Shown: positions 25,008 through 33,800 of the stretch, in pieces
Numbering within the stretch: position 1 is the first letter of the stretch
How the letters are laid out: every line of letters starts with the position of its first letter
Source: Flavobacteriaceae bacterium UBA1903
GTDB lineage: Bacteria; Bacteroidota; Bacteroidia; Flavobacteriales; Flavobacteriaceae
Length of the DNA: 64,000 nt
Direction of reading: 5' to 3'
NCBI GenBank assembly: GCA_002337605.1
Contig: DDGL01000008.1
Location: 1 to 64,000 of the forward strand
Made by a program: the position numbers and the translations under genes
The notes under the pieces: generated by a model
What the model was told of the DNA's origin: nothing
The model's input: only the letters and a program-made list of their open reading frames with translations
The model's database searches: none

Positions 25008-26144
25008 ATGACCAAAGCAATTATTTTTTCCTTAATCATATTAGTTACAGGCTTTGCAGGAATTGCACAAGATAAAAACGGAAGAGATCAAAATAGTAAG
25101 AAAGACGATAAAACGGCAGACAACTATAAGAACAAACCTTCAGTAATAGATGTTACTGATAATATTTTCATGCTTAAAGGCATGGGAGGTAATATCGCTG
25201 TACAAGACGGAATTGACGGAATCCTGATGGTAGACACCCAGTTTGAAAATGTTTCAGATTTTATAGAAAATATTATTAAAAACAAAACCGACAAAGAGGT
25301 AGAGTTTATCATAAACACTCACTTACACGGGGATCATATTGGTGGTAATAAAAATTTCAGCAGAAAAGGTGCTACAGTGATCGCTCATGAAAATGTTCGC
25401 AACACCCTTAGAAATAACATAAGAAACAAGTCAAAAGAAAAGATCCAGACAAGAATTGAAGCTCAAATTGAAGAGGCAGAGAAAGCGGGAAATGCAAGTG
25501 GTAAAGTTGAGCAAATGAAAGAAGGGCTGGAAAAAAGAATTGAAAATCTTACTAATGAAACAGAGCAGGACATTGACTTCGAAGCACTACCGGCTATCTC
25601 TTTTGAGAATGACCTCTTATTTCATTATAACGACGAAGACACACGGCTTATTCACCTAGCCAGAGCCCACACAAATAGCGATATAGTCGTTTATTTCCCA
25701 AAAAGCAATGTGCTCCACACTGGAGATGCCTTTGTAAGTAAAATGTATCCCTATCTAGACACAAAAAATGGTGGAAGCTACGACGGGTATTTAAATGGCC
25801 TTAAAAGAATTGTACAGTTGTGTAATAAAGACACAAAGATTATTCCTGGCCATGGTGAACTTGCCTCGGTAATCGATGTGCAAGAAACAATCAGAATGCT
25901 AGAGCTCTACTATTCGAAACTTAAGATTGCCTTTTTACAAGATAAAACTGAAGATCAGGTTGCCAGCATGCGCGATTTTACACAATTTTATGATGCTAAG
26001 GGCTATGGTGATGGTTTTATAACTACAGAAAAGTTCTTACGGGCACTTTACAATGAAGTAGAAAGGATTGAAGGCCCCTACAAACGCAGAAACGAAGCGA
26101 AGCAAAAAAAATACGAAGCAGATCAAAAGAAAAAAGGGAACTAG
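25008..26144 (+). CDS. Exported metallo-beta-lactamase-fold hydrolase with helical insert
   Basis: A 378-residue protein. The ATG at 25008 gives a signal peptide (MTKAIIFSLIILVTGFAGIAQ); longer in-frame extensions start at non-conserved sequence overlapping the cyoE promoter. Metal ligands: H105-x-H107-x-D109-H110 (THLHGDH), the downstream His in ARAHTNSD, the Asp in LHTGDAF and the His in IIPGHGE. Similar periplasmic MBL proteins include quinoprotein relay-type SoxH/cyclase-like hydrolases. Between the first two metal motifs is a charged, helix-forming insert of about 70 residues (about 125-200) with heptad-like K/E patterns. Substrate unknown. Convergent with the RemB-like gene, six bases apart. 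Confidence 0.85.
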   Translation: MTKAIIFSLIILVTGFAGIAQDKNGRDQNSKKDDKTADNYKNKPSVIDVTDNIFMLKGMGGNIAVQDGIDGILMVDTQFENVSDFIENIIKNKTDKEVEFIINTHLHGDHIGGNKNFSRKGATVIAHENVRNTLRNNIRNKSKEKIQTRIEAQIEEAEKAGNASGKVEQMKEGLEKRIENLTNETEQDIDFEALPAISFENDLLFHYNDEDTRLIHLARAHTNSDIVVYFPKSNVLHTGDAFVSKMYPYLDTKNGGSYDGYLNGLKRIVQLCNKDTKIIPGHGELASVIDVQETIRMLELYYSKLKIAFLQDKTEDQVASMRDFTQFYDAKGYGDGFITTEKFLRALYNEVERIEGPYKRRNEAKQKKYEADQKKKGN

Positions 26145-26149
26145 TTTTT

Positions 26150-28252
26150 TTAGAAGTCGTAGTACCAGTTAAATAAATCGGTTCTAACACCAAAATTCAC
26201 CCAAGTTGTTTGGTTTTCGAACACAGTCGCTGTGTTTTCCAGAGGTTTAAAGTCTCTGAAAATAACACTGCCATATACTTTTAGGTTTGTAGCTGGATTA
26301 ATTAAATAGCCTGCTTGTAGTTCAGTATGGAAGAAATCTGTTGTATTTCCCTGGCCTACCTCTACACCTGTTTCAAAAGGCCTGTTGTCTTCATCTCCGT
26401 AAATACTACCTCCAAAATAGTCTACGTCTTCAGCTGGAGGTTGAAATTCCAATCCGCGCTTGGCAATGATAACTTTTGCATCGCCAAACCAGCGTCCTTT
26501 TTGATATCTGGCAATACTGATAAATTCTGAAATATTAGCACCCAAGGTATGCGCCAGCGATTGATTGTTATGCCCGTAATTAAGCACAACGGTGTTGTGA
26601 GAATACGTATAAGGACGAATGCGGTTATATTCAGCCTGCAGGTACAGTCCTTTTAAGCCAAAAGCATCATAGTACTTTGCCCCTATTTGATACCCCAATT
26701 TATTTTTCCAGCTTTTATCCCCTCCAAAAACATCGCTTGTAGAAAATTCGTCAATAATTACTTGTGAATAGGCATTTATCCTATCTGTAAATTTATATTT
26801 CCCAGTAAGACCAATTAAAGCATTCCCGGTACGTGAACCTGTTGAAAACTCTATAGCTCTATAAAATATTACTGGATTTACATAATTGAAATCGAAGCCA
26901 CGATCATTCCGGTTATCCCAGATTACACTCTCGAACAAACCAATATTTAAACGCTTGGTAACATTATAGCTTAAATAGTGATTTGCCACAAACTTGGTTC
27001 TAAAAGTACGGTCTTCTGTAGCCTCGGGCCTAACATCTCTAAGGCTCATCCACGTATTTGTATACTTGAGCTTCCATATATTGGTGTTTATTTTGAAAAA
27101 CGGGTACGGTGTTGCATTATCACTTAACAATAAGGATCTGTAGCCATCTCCCAGGAACATTTTACCATGCCCCAATTGAAAGTTAAACCATTTACTGGGC
27201 GAATACGATATATGTCCAGTTGCCACTGGATAATCGTAAGAGTCTTCTTTAAATCGTTTTGCAATACCACGTCCCGGGATAATCGCAGGGTTTCCGCCGT
27301 CTGGCATTCGGGCTTCGGCAAACCTGTTGTAATAGTCTGCAAACCTTCCCTGGCTTTCATACACCACGGCAAAAAAACTAAAGTCCTTTCCAATTCCACC
27401 TTGCGCGTACACCAGACGTGTATTGTTGTAGGTATCAATAGCTGCATCGGTATCTTTTCCTATTTGAAGATCTACTCCCGGGTCCAGCGTGAACCAGAAA
27501 TCTTTTGTTTTTAATTGCACCATATGTTCATTCCAGAACTTTCGGCCAAACCACGAGCTCTTGTTTTTCAGCAATTTGGCATTCTCAGTTTCAAAATTGT
27601 AATACCTGTTCACTTCAGAATAAACATAGGGTTTCTGCGCCGTATGATTGTTTTGCCCTACCCTGTTTAAAGCAGGGTCGAAAAGACTATAGTTATGATG
27701 TGACAATGGAATATTTATATTGCTTACATATTCTTCGTTGGCATAAGACAGTTTTTCTATGTTGTCATACTCATTTTTTAAGGTTGTTATTGTGTTATCT
27801 GGAGCTGATGTTTTAGGATCTTCTGCAGTTTTAATACTACTTGTACCTGGTGCCTTTAAGGGTATTGCAATTGGCAAGGTAAACTGAACATAGGTTGGCT
27901 TCCCATTATAGGTAGCGGGCGTTATTTTTGGAAGCGTTTCAAAAACACGTTGCGCCTCTTCTTTTAGTTCTTTATAGATAGCATCTGAGTACAGTAACTT
28001 AAAAACCCCTTCTTTATCCACTTCAAAAAAGATAGTCATGGAGCCGTTGTAGTTTTCTTCTGAAACTATAGTTGGCACTTTAAAGTTATCAAATATGTAT
28101 TGCTGAAAGGTAGTATTAAAACAATTTTCGAGTCCTTCAATTTCTACAGTAGCACATTCAGGGAACACAGGGTATTTCTCAAAGCTATTGGATTGTTGGG
28201 CATGTAGGTTTAGGTAAGCGAGCAAAACCAGAAGGAAAACAACGTTCTTCAT
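26150..28252 (-). CDS. remB: RemB-like gliding motility outer-membrane protein
   Basis: A 700-residue protein. The ATG at 28252 gives a signal peptide (MKNVVFLLVLLAYLNLHAQ); the longer frame begins at TTG with no signal. Residues about 20-140 resemble the periplasmic TonB C-terminal module (PVFPEC...C..., then EAQRVFETLPKITPATYNGKP, then QFTLPIAIPL). The rest is rich in alternating aromatic strands typical of a 14-18-strand barrel (IPGRGIAKRFKEDSYDYPVA; FNFQLGHGKMFLGDGYRS; YINPATNLKVYGSVIFRDF), and it ends in WYYDF. The sequence matches my recollection of proteins called RemB, needed for gliding over some surfaces in Flavobacterium; a Wzi-like barrel is the alternative reading. It precedes no gene on its strand; two tonB genes lie upstream. 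Confidence 0.72.
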   Translation of the reverse strand: MKNVVFLLVLLAYLNLHAQQSNSFEKYPVFPECATVEIEGLENCFNTTFQQYIFDNFKVPTIVSEENYNGSMTIFFEVDKEGVFKLLYSDAIYKELKEEAQRVFETLPKITPATYNGKPTYVQFTLPIAIPLKAPGTSSIKTAEDPKTSAPDNTITTLKNEYDNIEKLSYANEEYVSNINIPLSHHNYSLFDPALNRVGQNNHTAQKPYVYSEVNRYYNFETENAKLLKNKSSWFGRKFWNEHMVQLKTKDFWFTLDPGVDLQIGKDTDAAIDTYNNTRLVYAQGGIGKDFSFFAVVYESQGRFADYYNRFAEARMPDGGNPAIIPGRGIAKRFKEDSYDYPVATGHISYSPSKWFNFQLGHGKMFLGDGYRSLLLSDNATPYPFFKINTNIWKLKYTNTWMSLRDVRPEATEDRTFRTKFVANHYLSYNVTKRLNIGLFESVIWDNRNDRGFDFNYVNPVIFYRAIEFSTGSRTGNALIGLTGKYKFTDRINAYSQVIIDEFSTSDVFGGDKSWKNKLGYQIGAKYYDAFGLKGLYLQAEYNRIRPYTYSHNTVVLNYGHNNQSLAHTLGANISEFISIARYQKGRWFGDAKVIIAKRGLEFQPPAEDVDYFGGSIYGDEDNRPFETGVEVGQGNTTDFFHTELQAGYLINPATNLKVYGSVIFRDFKPLENTATVFENQTTWVNFGVRTDLFNWYYDF

Positions 28253-28301
28253 TGGGCAACGGTTTAATGAAGCCGAAAGATACGCTTTTTTTAAAATGCC
28301 C

Positions 28302-28331
28302 AAAAAAAGAAACCCGCCTTTGAAAGGCGGG
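28302..28331 (-). terminator. Terminator after the first TonB gene
   Basis: Perfect palindrome CCCGCCTT...AAGGCGGG (28313-28331) followed on the minus strand by a T tract; 12 bases after the stop at 28343. It separates the TonB gene from the RemB-like gene. Confidence 0.88.
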
Positions 28332-28342
28332 CTTATTAATAT

Positions 28343-29143
28343 TTAGTTACTTACTTGAAATCGTATGGGCACAGCATACGTTACATTTACCGGGGTATCT
28401 CCTTGACGACCCGGCTGCATTAGAGGCAATCTGGAAATAACTTTTTTAGCTTCTGCTTCTAGTTTTTCATCTTTTGCACTGGCTTTAATTTCAACAATAG
28501 CTCCGTTGGAGTCTATCGTAAAAAAAGCACGAATGGTTTGCACACTCCCTGGTTCAAAATGATTGAACTTACCAGTATCAAAACGTTTCCCTATAAAGGC
28601 TCTGATTTTGGAAGACATACAATCTATCTTAGCTTCATTACCTATTGCACGTTCGCAGCCGGGAAAAACCGGGACGTGCTCTACTCCCATAATAGTTGTT
28701 GTTACCGGAGGTGTTACTTCTGTACCCGTAGAAACTACCGGAGGAGCAACCACAGGGTTTTCGGTATCGGCCATTGTACCCTCTACTATATCTGCGTCGT
28801 TTTCTATCGGAACAAAATTCTGTGCCGAAACAGGCGTCGTCACTTTTACAATTTCTCTGATAAGTTCCTTTTTAGGTTGCTCTTTCGGAGGTTCCACAAC
28901 ATCTTTTAAAACGGTATACTCAATGTTTGGGATTTCCTCCCATAGTATATCTTTTGAGGCTACGGTCGCATTGGGAGTCATACCAATTTCCAGTTCCATT
29001 ACAAAGAACGTAGCCAAAAGGCTTGCAATAAGACCTACCTGAAAGAAGACCCTAGAGTTCCAGCTAATGTTAATTTGCTTTTTTATAGCTCTTTTACTTG
29101 GTACTTTTGTAGTGGTACCACACACATTACTTGATGGTTTCAT
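28343..29143 (-). CDS. Energy transducer TonB (long linker form)
   Basis: A 266-residue TonB-type protein: cytoplasmic N terminus, one membrane helix (about 35-52), a proline-rich periplasmic linker (VVEPPKEQPKKEL and on) and a C-terminal domain from about 150. That domain has the Bacteroidota pattern VPVFPGCE..., a second cysteine 12 positions on (DCMSSKI), a strand ...RAFFTIDSNG, and a final SRLPLMQPGRQGDTPVNVTYAVPIRF. It would pass proton-motive force from ExbBD to outer-membrane transporters. It has its own terminators on both sides, so it is expressed separately from its homologue at 29246. Confidence 0.88.
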   Translation of the reverse strand: MKPSSNVCGTTTKVPSKRAIKKQINISWNSRVFFQVGLIASLLATFFVMELEIGMTPNATVASKDILWEEIPNIEYTVLKDVVEPPKEQPKKELIREIVKVTTPVSAQNFVPIENDADIVEGTMADTENPVVAPPVVSTGTEVTPPVTTTIMGVEHVPVFPGCERAIGNEAKIDCMSSKIRAFIGKRFDTGKFNHFEPGSVQTIRAFFTIDSNGAIVEIKASAKDEKLEAEAKKVISRLPLMQPGRQGDTPVNVTYAVPIRFQVSN

Positions 29144-29190
29144 AATAATATATTTAGAAGTTATATTATGTATGAAACAAGTGTTGTGCC

Positions 29191-29223
29191 AAAAAAAATC
29201 CCGCTTCGTTTGAAGCGGGATTT
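29191..29223 (-). terminator. Terminator after the second TonB gene (end of the ruvA-sprA cluster)
   Basis: A 12-base-pair stem (29196-29207 with 29212-29223, AAAC loop on the minus strand) followed by eight T on the minus strand. It ends the run ruvA-sprA-gcvH-vanZ-tonB. Confidence 0.92.
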
Positions 29224-29245
29224 GATATATTAAAAAAGGAGTTTT

Positions 29246-29968
29246 TTAATTTTCTACCTGGAACAAAATTGGTAGTGCATAAATCACACCTACTGCTTTT
29301 CCTCTTTGTTTTCCCGGGGTCATTTTAGGTAGCGACTGTACTACACTAATTGCCTCAGACTCCAGCTTAGGGTGCGGTGCTCTGGCACGAACATCAACCA
29401 CGTTTCCTTTGTTGTCTATCTTAAACTGAACAGAAATACGCTGTCTCCCGTCTAGTCCCAAATCACTTGCTAAATCTGTGTCAAATTTTTTCTGAACAAA
29501 TTTTTGGATTTTTTCAGACATACATCTTTTCTTTGCATCGTTGTTTCCTGCACTTTCACATCCGGGGTAGACTGGTACATTTTCAATAATAGCAAAAGGT
29601 ACATCTTCAATTACTTCTTCTACTACTTCTTCAATTTCTTCAATCTCAACAATTTCTTCTTCCTGATCTGTTTCAGTAGACTCAATAATAGTTTCTTCTA
29701 CTTCTTCATCATCTTCTACCACTTCAATAACTTCTGGAGCTGGTGGTGGCGGAGGCGGTGGTGGTGGTGGTGTTAACTGTTGTGTAATTGGAATATCTTC
29801 TTCAAGTTGATCTCCAAGGTTTAACTGGTCTGAAGCCAGGTTATCGTTATCATACGTTTTCCATTCTATTGCTTGCCAAGCCACAAAAAGCATAAATGCC
29901 AGACCGAATAACAAGAAGACAGAACTCCATTGTTTCATGTCTGCTTTTGGGTTTTTCTTTTGTTCCAT
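29246..29968 (-). CDS. tonB: Energy transducer TonB
   Basis: A 240-residue TonB. A membrane helix lies at about 13-32; the linker has a run of ten prolines followed by a long acidic stretch of E/I/V repeats (about 85-125). The C-terminal domain starts at VPVYPGCES..., with the second cysteine at RCMSEKI, and ends in VQSLPKMTPGKQRGKAVGVIYALPILFQVEN. It is the standard flavobacterial TonB found downstream of sprA-gcvH-vanZ. Strongly homologous to the neighbouring 266-residue protein in the C-terminal domain only. Confidence 0.92.
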   Translation of the reverse strand: MEQKKNPKADMKQWSSVFLLFGLAFMLFVAWQAIEWKTYDNDNLASDQLNLGDQLEEDIPITQQLTPPPPPPPPPPAPEVIEVVEDDEEVEETIIESTETDQEEEIVEIEEIEEVVEEVIEDVPFAIIENVPVYPGCESAGNNDAKKRCMSEKIQKFVQKKFDTDLASDLGLDGRQRISVQFKIDNKGNVVDVRARAPHPKLESEAISVVQSLPKMTPGKQRGKAVGVIYALPILFQVEN

Positions 29969-30028
29969 AATCGAAGTATTTAATTGTTGCTAATTTAAAG
30001 AAATAATCCTGTACTTTAAAAGGAAAAA

Positions 30029-30427
30029 TCATTTTTGATTTTTTAAATACGCTATAACCTTGTAAAATACAATGCCTCCTAAGAGAAGTCCTACAGCATT
30101 TGCCACCAAATCAAGCACGTCTGAATGTCTTAGCGCAACAAATGCCTCTTGTAAAGCTTCAATTATTATGCCATAAAGCAAACAGAAAATAGCCACTAAA
30201 CTAAAGGTCTTAGTAGCTATTGTGTTTTTTTGTTTTCGGAAAAAGTACAACGCCCAGATAAACAACAACCCTGCGTGTATGCTTACATGCACAAATTTAT
30301 CTATTGGCAGTTCCGTTGAGGGCATGGAGCGCCCTGGAACTAAAAAAGCAATACTAATTAACAGCGTATAAGATAACGCTAGTAACAGTAACGTTTTAGG
30401 CGCCAATAAGTTCTTTGTAGGCTGCAT
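30029..30427 (-). CDS. VanZ family membrane protein
   Basis: A 132-residue protein with four predicted helices and the VanZ-like pattern LPIDKFVHVSIHAGLLFIWALYF, YGIIIEALQEAF and SDVLDLVANAVGLLLGG. VanZ-like proteins are linked to teicoplanin resistance in Gram-positives; in flavobacteria this gene is a conserved but uncharacterised neighbour of gcvH and sprA. Its start overlaps the end of gcvH by 32 bases; no later ATG keeps the first helix. Confidence 0.88.
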   Translation of the reverse strand: MQPTKNLLAPKTLLLLALSYTLLISIAFLVPGRSMPSTELPIDKFVHVSIHAGLLFIWALYFFRKQKNTIATKTFSLVAIFCLLYGIIIEALQEAFVALRHSDVLDLVANAVGLLLGGIVFYKVIAYLKNQK

Positions 30428-30776
30428 CGTCTAGGAGGTCTGCAATTTCATCTGGATTAGAAATTTTAATCTTTACCATCCATCCTTCTCCGTAAGGGTC
30501 TGAATTTACTTTCTCAGGCTCCGATTCCAGAGCGTCGTTAAATGCTACTATTTCTCCAGACAAAGGCAGGAAAAGGTCTGAAACGGTTTTTACAGCTTCA
30601 ACTGTTCCAAATACTTCATCTTTATCCAGTGTTTCATCTAGTGTTTCAACTTCGACATAGACAATATCGCCCAGCTCTCCTTGTGCGAAATCTGTAACGC
30701 CCACAGTGGCCACATCGCCATCTATGCTAATCCATTCGTGGTCTTTAGTATATTTTAGGTTGGAAGGTACATTCAT
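30396..30776 (-). CDS. gcvH: Glycine cleavage system H protein
   Basis: A 126-residue lipoyl carrier that shuttles the methylamine group between the P, T and L proteins of glycine cleavage. The lipoyl-lysine is K63 in the motif VEAVKTVSDLF, and the typical N terminus (LKYTKDHEW) and ending (NPYGEGWM-like DPYGEGWMVKIK) are present. The other glycine cleavage genes are not in the window; the isolated gcvH after sprA is a conserved flavobacterial arrangement. Confidence 0.95.
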   Translation of the reverse strand: MNVPSNLKYTKDHEWISIDGDVATVGVTDFAQGELGDIVYVEVETLDETLDKDEVFGTVEAVKTVSDLFLPLSGEIVAFNDALESEPEKVNSDPYGEGWMVKIKISNPDEIADLLDDAAYKELIGA

Positions 30777-30812
30777 AATATTCTTAAATTTTATGCTTCT
30801 TGTTGTTGGTGA

Positions 30813-33800
30813 TTAATTTCCGAAATTATATCGCAGTGTAAAGCCAGAACGAATTGTTGTCTGCGGGAATGCTGTGGAAATAGCATATTCTGAAAACGAA
30901 TAATCGAAATAGAACAAAGCGGTTAGGTTTTTACTCAACGCATAATCCGTCAAGAAATTTAAACCGTAAATAGTTTGTCCGGCAGTTGTCTGGTTATTGT
31001 TAATATCTAAATATCTGATGATTGTTTTGTTGTCTCTTCTGGAAACATCTATCTTAAAGTTAAGATCGCTCTTCAGTATTTTCTTTTTACCTCCAAAATT
31101 GGTGGCAATACGCAAGTCCTTTACACGGTATCCTAACCCAAGAATAATCTCGTTTCCTTGGATCTCAGTTAAAAGATTGTTGGCAAAACTTAAAGAAAGC
31201 GCTCTGTCCTTTCGGTACTCTGCCAGTATTTTTACAGAGTTTTTCATTTCAAAGTCCACTCGAATAAGGGGTGAGAATTGCTCGGTAAGGTTCACGTTCG
31301 TTAAAATTATTCTGCTCTTAAAATCTCCCGCCTGATCTGTTGCTGTTGGGTTGTTAATATCGTAATCCAGGTTTGTCTGAAACTGATTCACCGTGTAACT
31401 AGCTCTGTAACCGTGTTGTAAAGAAAAACGCTTAAATCGTTGTTTAAACCAGGCAAGGTTCATTAAACCTGTATACTTAACATCCCAGTTTGGAAGTGGA
31501 ATATCTCTTAAGATTCCCTTTTTTTCACTGGCTACATCAGTACCTCTATATGCTGAAATAAAGGACGGCAGCAATACTTCCTGACTATTAGGCCCAAACC
31601 CAACTGGATATCCTGTTTCTTCATCTACAGGGAAACTTGAGGTTCCATAAAACTCTGTCGCCAACTCTCTCGCTACTACCAGACGGTTAGATCTGAAGTC
31701 GTCAAACGCAACCGATGAATTTTCATCACTCTGGCTAAATGCTGTTTTAATCAGTAATGTTGAAATATTAAAGTTTCCGAAAGTATTAGGCGTTAACGAC
31801 CTATAGATATCATCTTCAATGATATAATTCTCGGCATAGTTTTCAGAATAAATTCTACTACCGTTAATGTCTATTTTAAGATCCTCCAAAGGCTCTAAGT
31901 TTATCTGTGCATCTAATTGACGGCTTTCAACTTCGGTATACTGCTCATTGAATTCCGGATATAGCGTTAGCCAGCCCATTCGAGCAGCTCTATCTCTAAT
32001 TTCGGCCTGGCTACCAAATGTAAAACCAGCCGAGGGTTTTAGAGTTCCAATAAAACCAATGGAAGGCGTATAACCAGGCAAGAAAATACCTTGATTCTCT
32101 TGGTAGTTAAACTGAATCTTCTTGATGCTTGTTGCTAAGCCAATAAGTGTATTTGCCGCCTTTGCTCCAGCACCAAGAGAGCTACTTCCTGCCCCTCCTG
32201 ACACAACACCACCAGCTGCAGTAGTTCCAACTGCACCTTTTGAATTACCACCTTTGGACGCAGCCTGCTCTTCTTCACCTCCGCCTCTCGCATTTTTTCC
32301 ACCTGAATCGCCGCCTTTAACCGAACCTCCTTTAGTATTTCCACGACCACCAGAAGCACCTCCGGTATTATTTGCAGCTCTCGACTTTTTAATTTTTGTA
32401 AGGCCTACGTAGCGATAGAAGGCGTTCATGTCTAAAGATGAGTTAATTCTATGCGTCTGTGCATTCTGGATAGAATTTCCTAAGTTGAATGTTTCTACCG
32501 TACCATCAGACAAAGGTATTTCAATACTATTGAAAAGGTCACTACCGTCTTGCCATTGGAAATCTCCAGTATAAGAATAGGTAGCTCTAATAAACTTCAG
32601 GAAAGGAAACTTATCAAATGGTAAATCGTAATTTACCTGAAGTGACTGGAAATGCTGATTAGGATCTCCAATATCGAAAAAGCCATCCCAAACACCTATA
32701 GTATTGTCTGCAAAACCTTCGTCATCAATATAGTTTGTTACAATTCTGTTATTGGATGTTGTAAAGTTAGCCCGCAGCGAATTGGTTAGGTTATAATTAA
32801 CCGTATACTGCCAATCGAACAAGAAGTTACGCTGGTACAATGTTGGCAAGCCAATGTTGCCCGGGATAAGGTTTAATTCTCTAAACTTTTGCTCATTATA
32901 TTGTCTGGTAATATTAGAGCTTACCGCTAAACTGGTTGGCAAATAATTTACGTTCAAATCTTTAAGAAACTGCCAGTATTTTCCAGTAAACAGTGAGTCA
33001 TTTTTCTTGAAAGGCTCGTACGCTTTTTGGTTGAATGAATAGTTATAGGTTGCTCCTAACCGCACGTTTTGCTCCAAAGCATCTTCAATTTCGAAATCAT
33101 GGTGATCTTCTTGATTGTATGTTGCTGAAAATGTTAAGTTTTCTACATCCCAGGGCTTTGGTTTTTTATCTCCGGTTCGGTCTTTTCGCACCCCAATAAA
33201 ATTGACACTCTGCCGCTTGGTATAATCTACAGATTGCTCTCTAATTTGATCTTTTTCGGCTTGACTCTCGGTATTGTCTATCCTTGCGTCTAGTTCAATA
33301 TCCTGAAATTCCGGATCGTATTGTGGTGTAATTAATTCTTCAGATCTACCATAATTAAATGGCAATTGTATACCCCAGTTTTGAGGCAACATTTGTCCCA
33401 GATTTAGGTTTGTAACTACATCATACTGTTGCAGATCTTCACGACTTCTCTGGTTGGGTCCTTGTTCAATAGAACCAAAACCAATCGTACTTCTTCTCCC
33501 TGTTGCGCTAACGGTTGCAAAATCTGCTACGTTGGCATCCATACTAGCAACTGCAGCCCAGCCTCCTTCATTTTTTAATTCTGAAAGACGCAGTTCGTTA
33601 AACCAAGCTTCTCCACAAATTTCTTGTCCAGAATCGTTTTTTAACCCTAACATGATAATACGCACATTTCCAAAACTTGGGTTTCCTTTTATACCTAACA
33701 ATAGTTCATTTTCGGACCCAATGGTACTTGCATCAAGTTCGGACTGTGGGATAAAGGTAACTTCAGTTGGGTCTATATTTGGATCTCCCAACACACGTGT

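Noticed and set aside
30396..30427. Overlap of vanZ with gcvH as a sign of frameshift
   Set aside because: Both frames are intact and both termini match their families; the 32-base overlap is a normal operon feature.
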